Source: Treponema sp. UBA2869
Lineage (GTDB): Bacteria; Spirochaetota; Spirochaetia; Treponematales; Treponemataceae
NCBI GenBank assembly: GCA_002350445.1
Contig: DEEV01000079.1
Coordinates: forward strand, 7,856 to 13,868
Length of the DNA stretch: 6,013 bases
Reading direction: 5' to 3'
Both the position numbers and the translations under genes were made by a program. This document shows positions 5,482-6,013 of the stretch, piece by piece. The notes under the pieces were generated by a model. The model was not told the DNA's origin and made no database searches. It saw nothing but the letters and a program-made list of their open reading frames with translations. Numbering within the stretch: position 1 is the stretch's first letter; the number at the start of each line of letters is the position of its first letter.

Positions 5482-5667
5482 TTACTCATCATCCCACGCA
5501 TCATAGTCCCCGCGATTTGCTCTGAAAGTTGACCATCCGCTCGACTTTTCCTGAAGCATTTCGGCATCTTCGCGCCCTTGCAAAGTTCTCCATGTATCGT
5601 AACGAGCATCTGGCTTTACAGAGCGGTCTTTGTTTTTTTCTTGTAAATCTTCAATTCCGTTTGCCAT
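5482..5667 (-). CDS. Small acidic protein of unknown function (61 aa)
   Basis: I do not recognise a family. The protein starts MANGIEDLQEKNKDR and ends RGDYDAWDDE; it is rich in charged and aromatic residues (YDTW, GWS, DAWDD) and lacks cysteine, a signal peptide or membrane segments, so it should be cytoplasmic. Support for it as a real gene: its own TGTTATAAT element 20 bases upstream of the ATG, and a second copy of its first 14 codons at 2766-2813 whose differences are mostly silent. It lies just upstream of the arsC-like gene on the same strand, suggesting a shared transcript. Only a weak AAAGAA precedes the ATG as a possible ribosome binding site. The 60 bp between its stop and the next gene are open in another frame, so a frameshifted longer version cannot be excluded. 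Confidence 0.6.
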   Translation of the reverse strand: MANGIEDLQEKNKDRSVKPDARYDTWRTLQGREDAEMLQEKSSGWSTFRANRGDYDAWDDE

Positions 5668-5672
5668 AAAAG
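5627..5672 (-). repeat. 46-bp imperfect direct repeat, copy 2
   Basis: Covers the first 13 codons of the 61-aa gene and five bases before its ATG. It matches 2773-2818 at 41 of 46 bases in the same orientation. This copy belongs to the intact gene and is probably the source or sister of the truncated copy. Confidence 0.85.
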
Positions 5673-5685
5673 TTTCTTTACTAAT

Positions 5686-5694
5686 ATTATAACA
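5686..5694 (-). promoter_or_regulatory. Extended -10 promoter element of the 61-aa gene
   Basis: The minus strand reads TGTTATAAT, the same extended -10 as the HD-GYP promoter. It lies 18 bases before the ATG, giving a predicted leader of only about a dozen bases. No good -35 hexamer is seen at 16-18 bases, which fits an extended -10 promoter. It sits in the 53-bp gap after the 65-aa gene. Confidence 0.55.
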
Positions 5695-5720
5695 TACACA
5701 GTTTCATAAAACTACACCAC

Positions 5721-5918
5721 TTACTCCAGCGGCTCTCCGCTCGTCTCTTCCATTTCGGCAATTTCATGACGCAACGTGTCTTCCAGCGCTTCGTTATAGC
5801 CGGTTAATGCGGCAAAAGGCAAAAAGATTTTTGCACGCTGACTAAGCGGCATGCGGTTTTTAAGGGAATCGTAATTCCAGTTGTAGTTTATAATGTCGTC
5901 ATATTTTTTTTCGTTCAT
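5721..5918 (-). CDS. Small conserved protein resembling the N-terminus of YolD-like proteins (65 aa)
   Basis: The protein reads YDDII near the start, then RMPLSQRAKIFLPFAALTGYNEAL (22-45). The pattern YxDII ... RMSxxxRAAQFxPFAALTGYxxAI is one I recall from small Firmicute proteins often labelled YolD-like, found beside Y-family (UmuC-type) DNA polymerases. Those are longer, about 100 residues or more, so this would be a short form ending soon after the shared block with an acidic tail (EMEETSGEPLE). No polymerase gene is in the window, and the upstream neighbour is not visible. The ATG at 5918 has GAGAGG only three bases before it, an unusually tight spacing; an upstream ATG is followed at once by TGA. 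No membrane segment or signal peptide is seen. Function is unknown; the resemblance is from memory. Confidence 0.6.
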   Translation of the reverse strand: MNEKKYDDIINYNWNYDSLKNRMPLSQRAKIFLPFAALTGYNEALEDTLRHEIAEMEETSGEPLE

Positions 5919-5940
5919 AGTCCTCTCACATGGTGGTTTT

Positions 5941-5963
5941 GTCCCTTCGACAAGCTCAGGGAC
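5941..5963. repeat. Short inverted repeat GTCCCT...AGGGAC
   Basis: GTCCCT (5941-5946) and AGGGAC (5958-5963) form a perfect 6-bp inverted repeat around an 11-base centre. The core CCCTTCGACAAGCTCAGGG is a type of dispersed intergenic repeat seen in many bacterial genomes (recollection). It overlaps the first unit of the tandem repeat. Confidence 0.55.
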
Positions 5964-6013
5964 CGCAAGTTAGCTCAGGGACCGCAAGTTCGCTTAGGGC
6001 TCGCAAGTTAGCT
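5953..6013. repeat. 19-bp tandem repeat at the window edge
   Basis: The unit AGCTCAGGGACCGCAAGTT occurs twice exactly (5953-5971, 5972-5990), then once with four changes (5991-6009), and a fourth unit begins at 6010 and is cut off by the window end. No reading frame accounts for it. It is more GC-rich than its surroundings. It lies directly upstream of the 65-aa gene, so any promoter for that gene lies within or beyond it. Its full length is unknown. Confidence 0.85.

Noticed and set aside
5418..5609. 63-aa minus-strand frame overlapping the 61-aa gene
   Set aside because: It is Met/Cys/Arg-rich in the way of an out-of-frame reading and lacks its own promoter. The 61-aa frame has a promoter and a diverged copy with silent changes. 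Only its last 24 codons seem worth noting separately.
5941..6013. CRISPR array or integron attC site
   Set aside because: The 19-bp units are directly adjacent without unique spacers, and no attC core or integrase is visible.

Overview
The window is AT-rich, and every convincing gene lies on the minus strand, so transcription runs from high to low coordinates. The gene set is a TrpR-type repressor, an Mrp/NBP35-type Fe-S carrier ATPase, a membrane HD-GYP phosphodiesterase, a Cache-type chemoreceptor and a cysteine-less ArsC/Spx-like protein. Together with the low GC and the protein style, this suggests a host-associated spirochaete of the Treponema type. That assignment is inference; a clostridial origin is not excluded.

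In transcription order: the right edge (5941-6013) is an intergenic 19-bp tandem repeat next to a short inverted repeat. Next come a 65-aa small protein (5721-5918), a 61-aa small acidic protein (5482-5667) with its own extended -10 promoter, and the ArsC/Spx-like protein (5062-5421). After a 132-bp spacer with a clear sigma-70-like promoter comes a chemoreceptor gene (2861-4929). It is broken twice: an in-frame TGA in the sensor domain and a one-base frameshift at an A6 run just before the second membrane segment. Restoring both gives an uninterrupted receptor of about 689 aa.

The spacer at 2737-2860 is a mosaic. It holds a 46-bp near-copy of the start of the 61-aa gene, reading as 15 codons and then a stop. 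It also holds a 15-bp perfect repeat shared with the spacer on the other side of the receptor gene. The last codon and stop of the gene-start copy (TTG TAA) form the -35 box of the next gene. That gene is an HD-GYP cyclic-di-GMP phosphodiesterase (1309-2736) whose promoter lies so close to its ATG that the mRNA is probably leaderless. A weak hairpin plus T-run follows it. The window ends with an mrp-trpR pair (1182-35) separated by only 5 bp, evidently one operon.

Functionally the left part combines Fe-S cluster handling, tryptophan-responsive regulation and c-di-GMP turnover. The centre and right look like a region in flux: a decaying receptor, a duplicated gene start, direct repeats and tandem repeats. 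I see no CRISPR array, tRNA, rRNA, transposase or recognisable new multi-gene system. No stretch over 300 bases lacks a gene.
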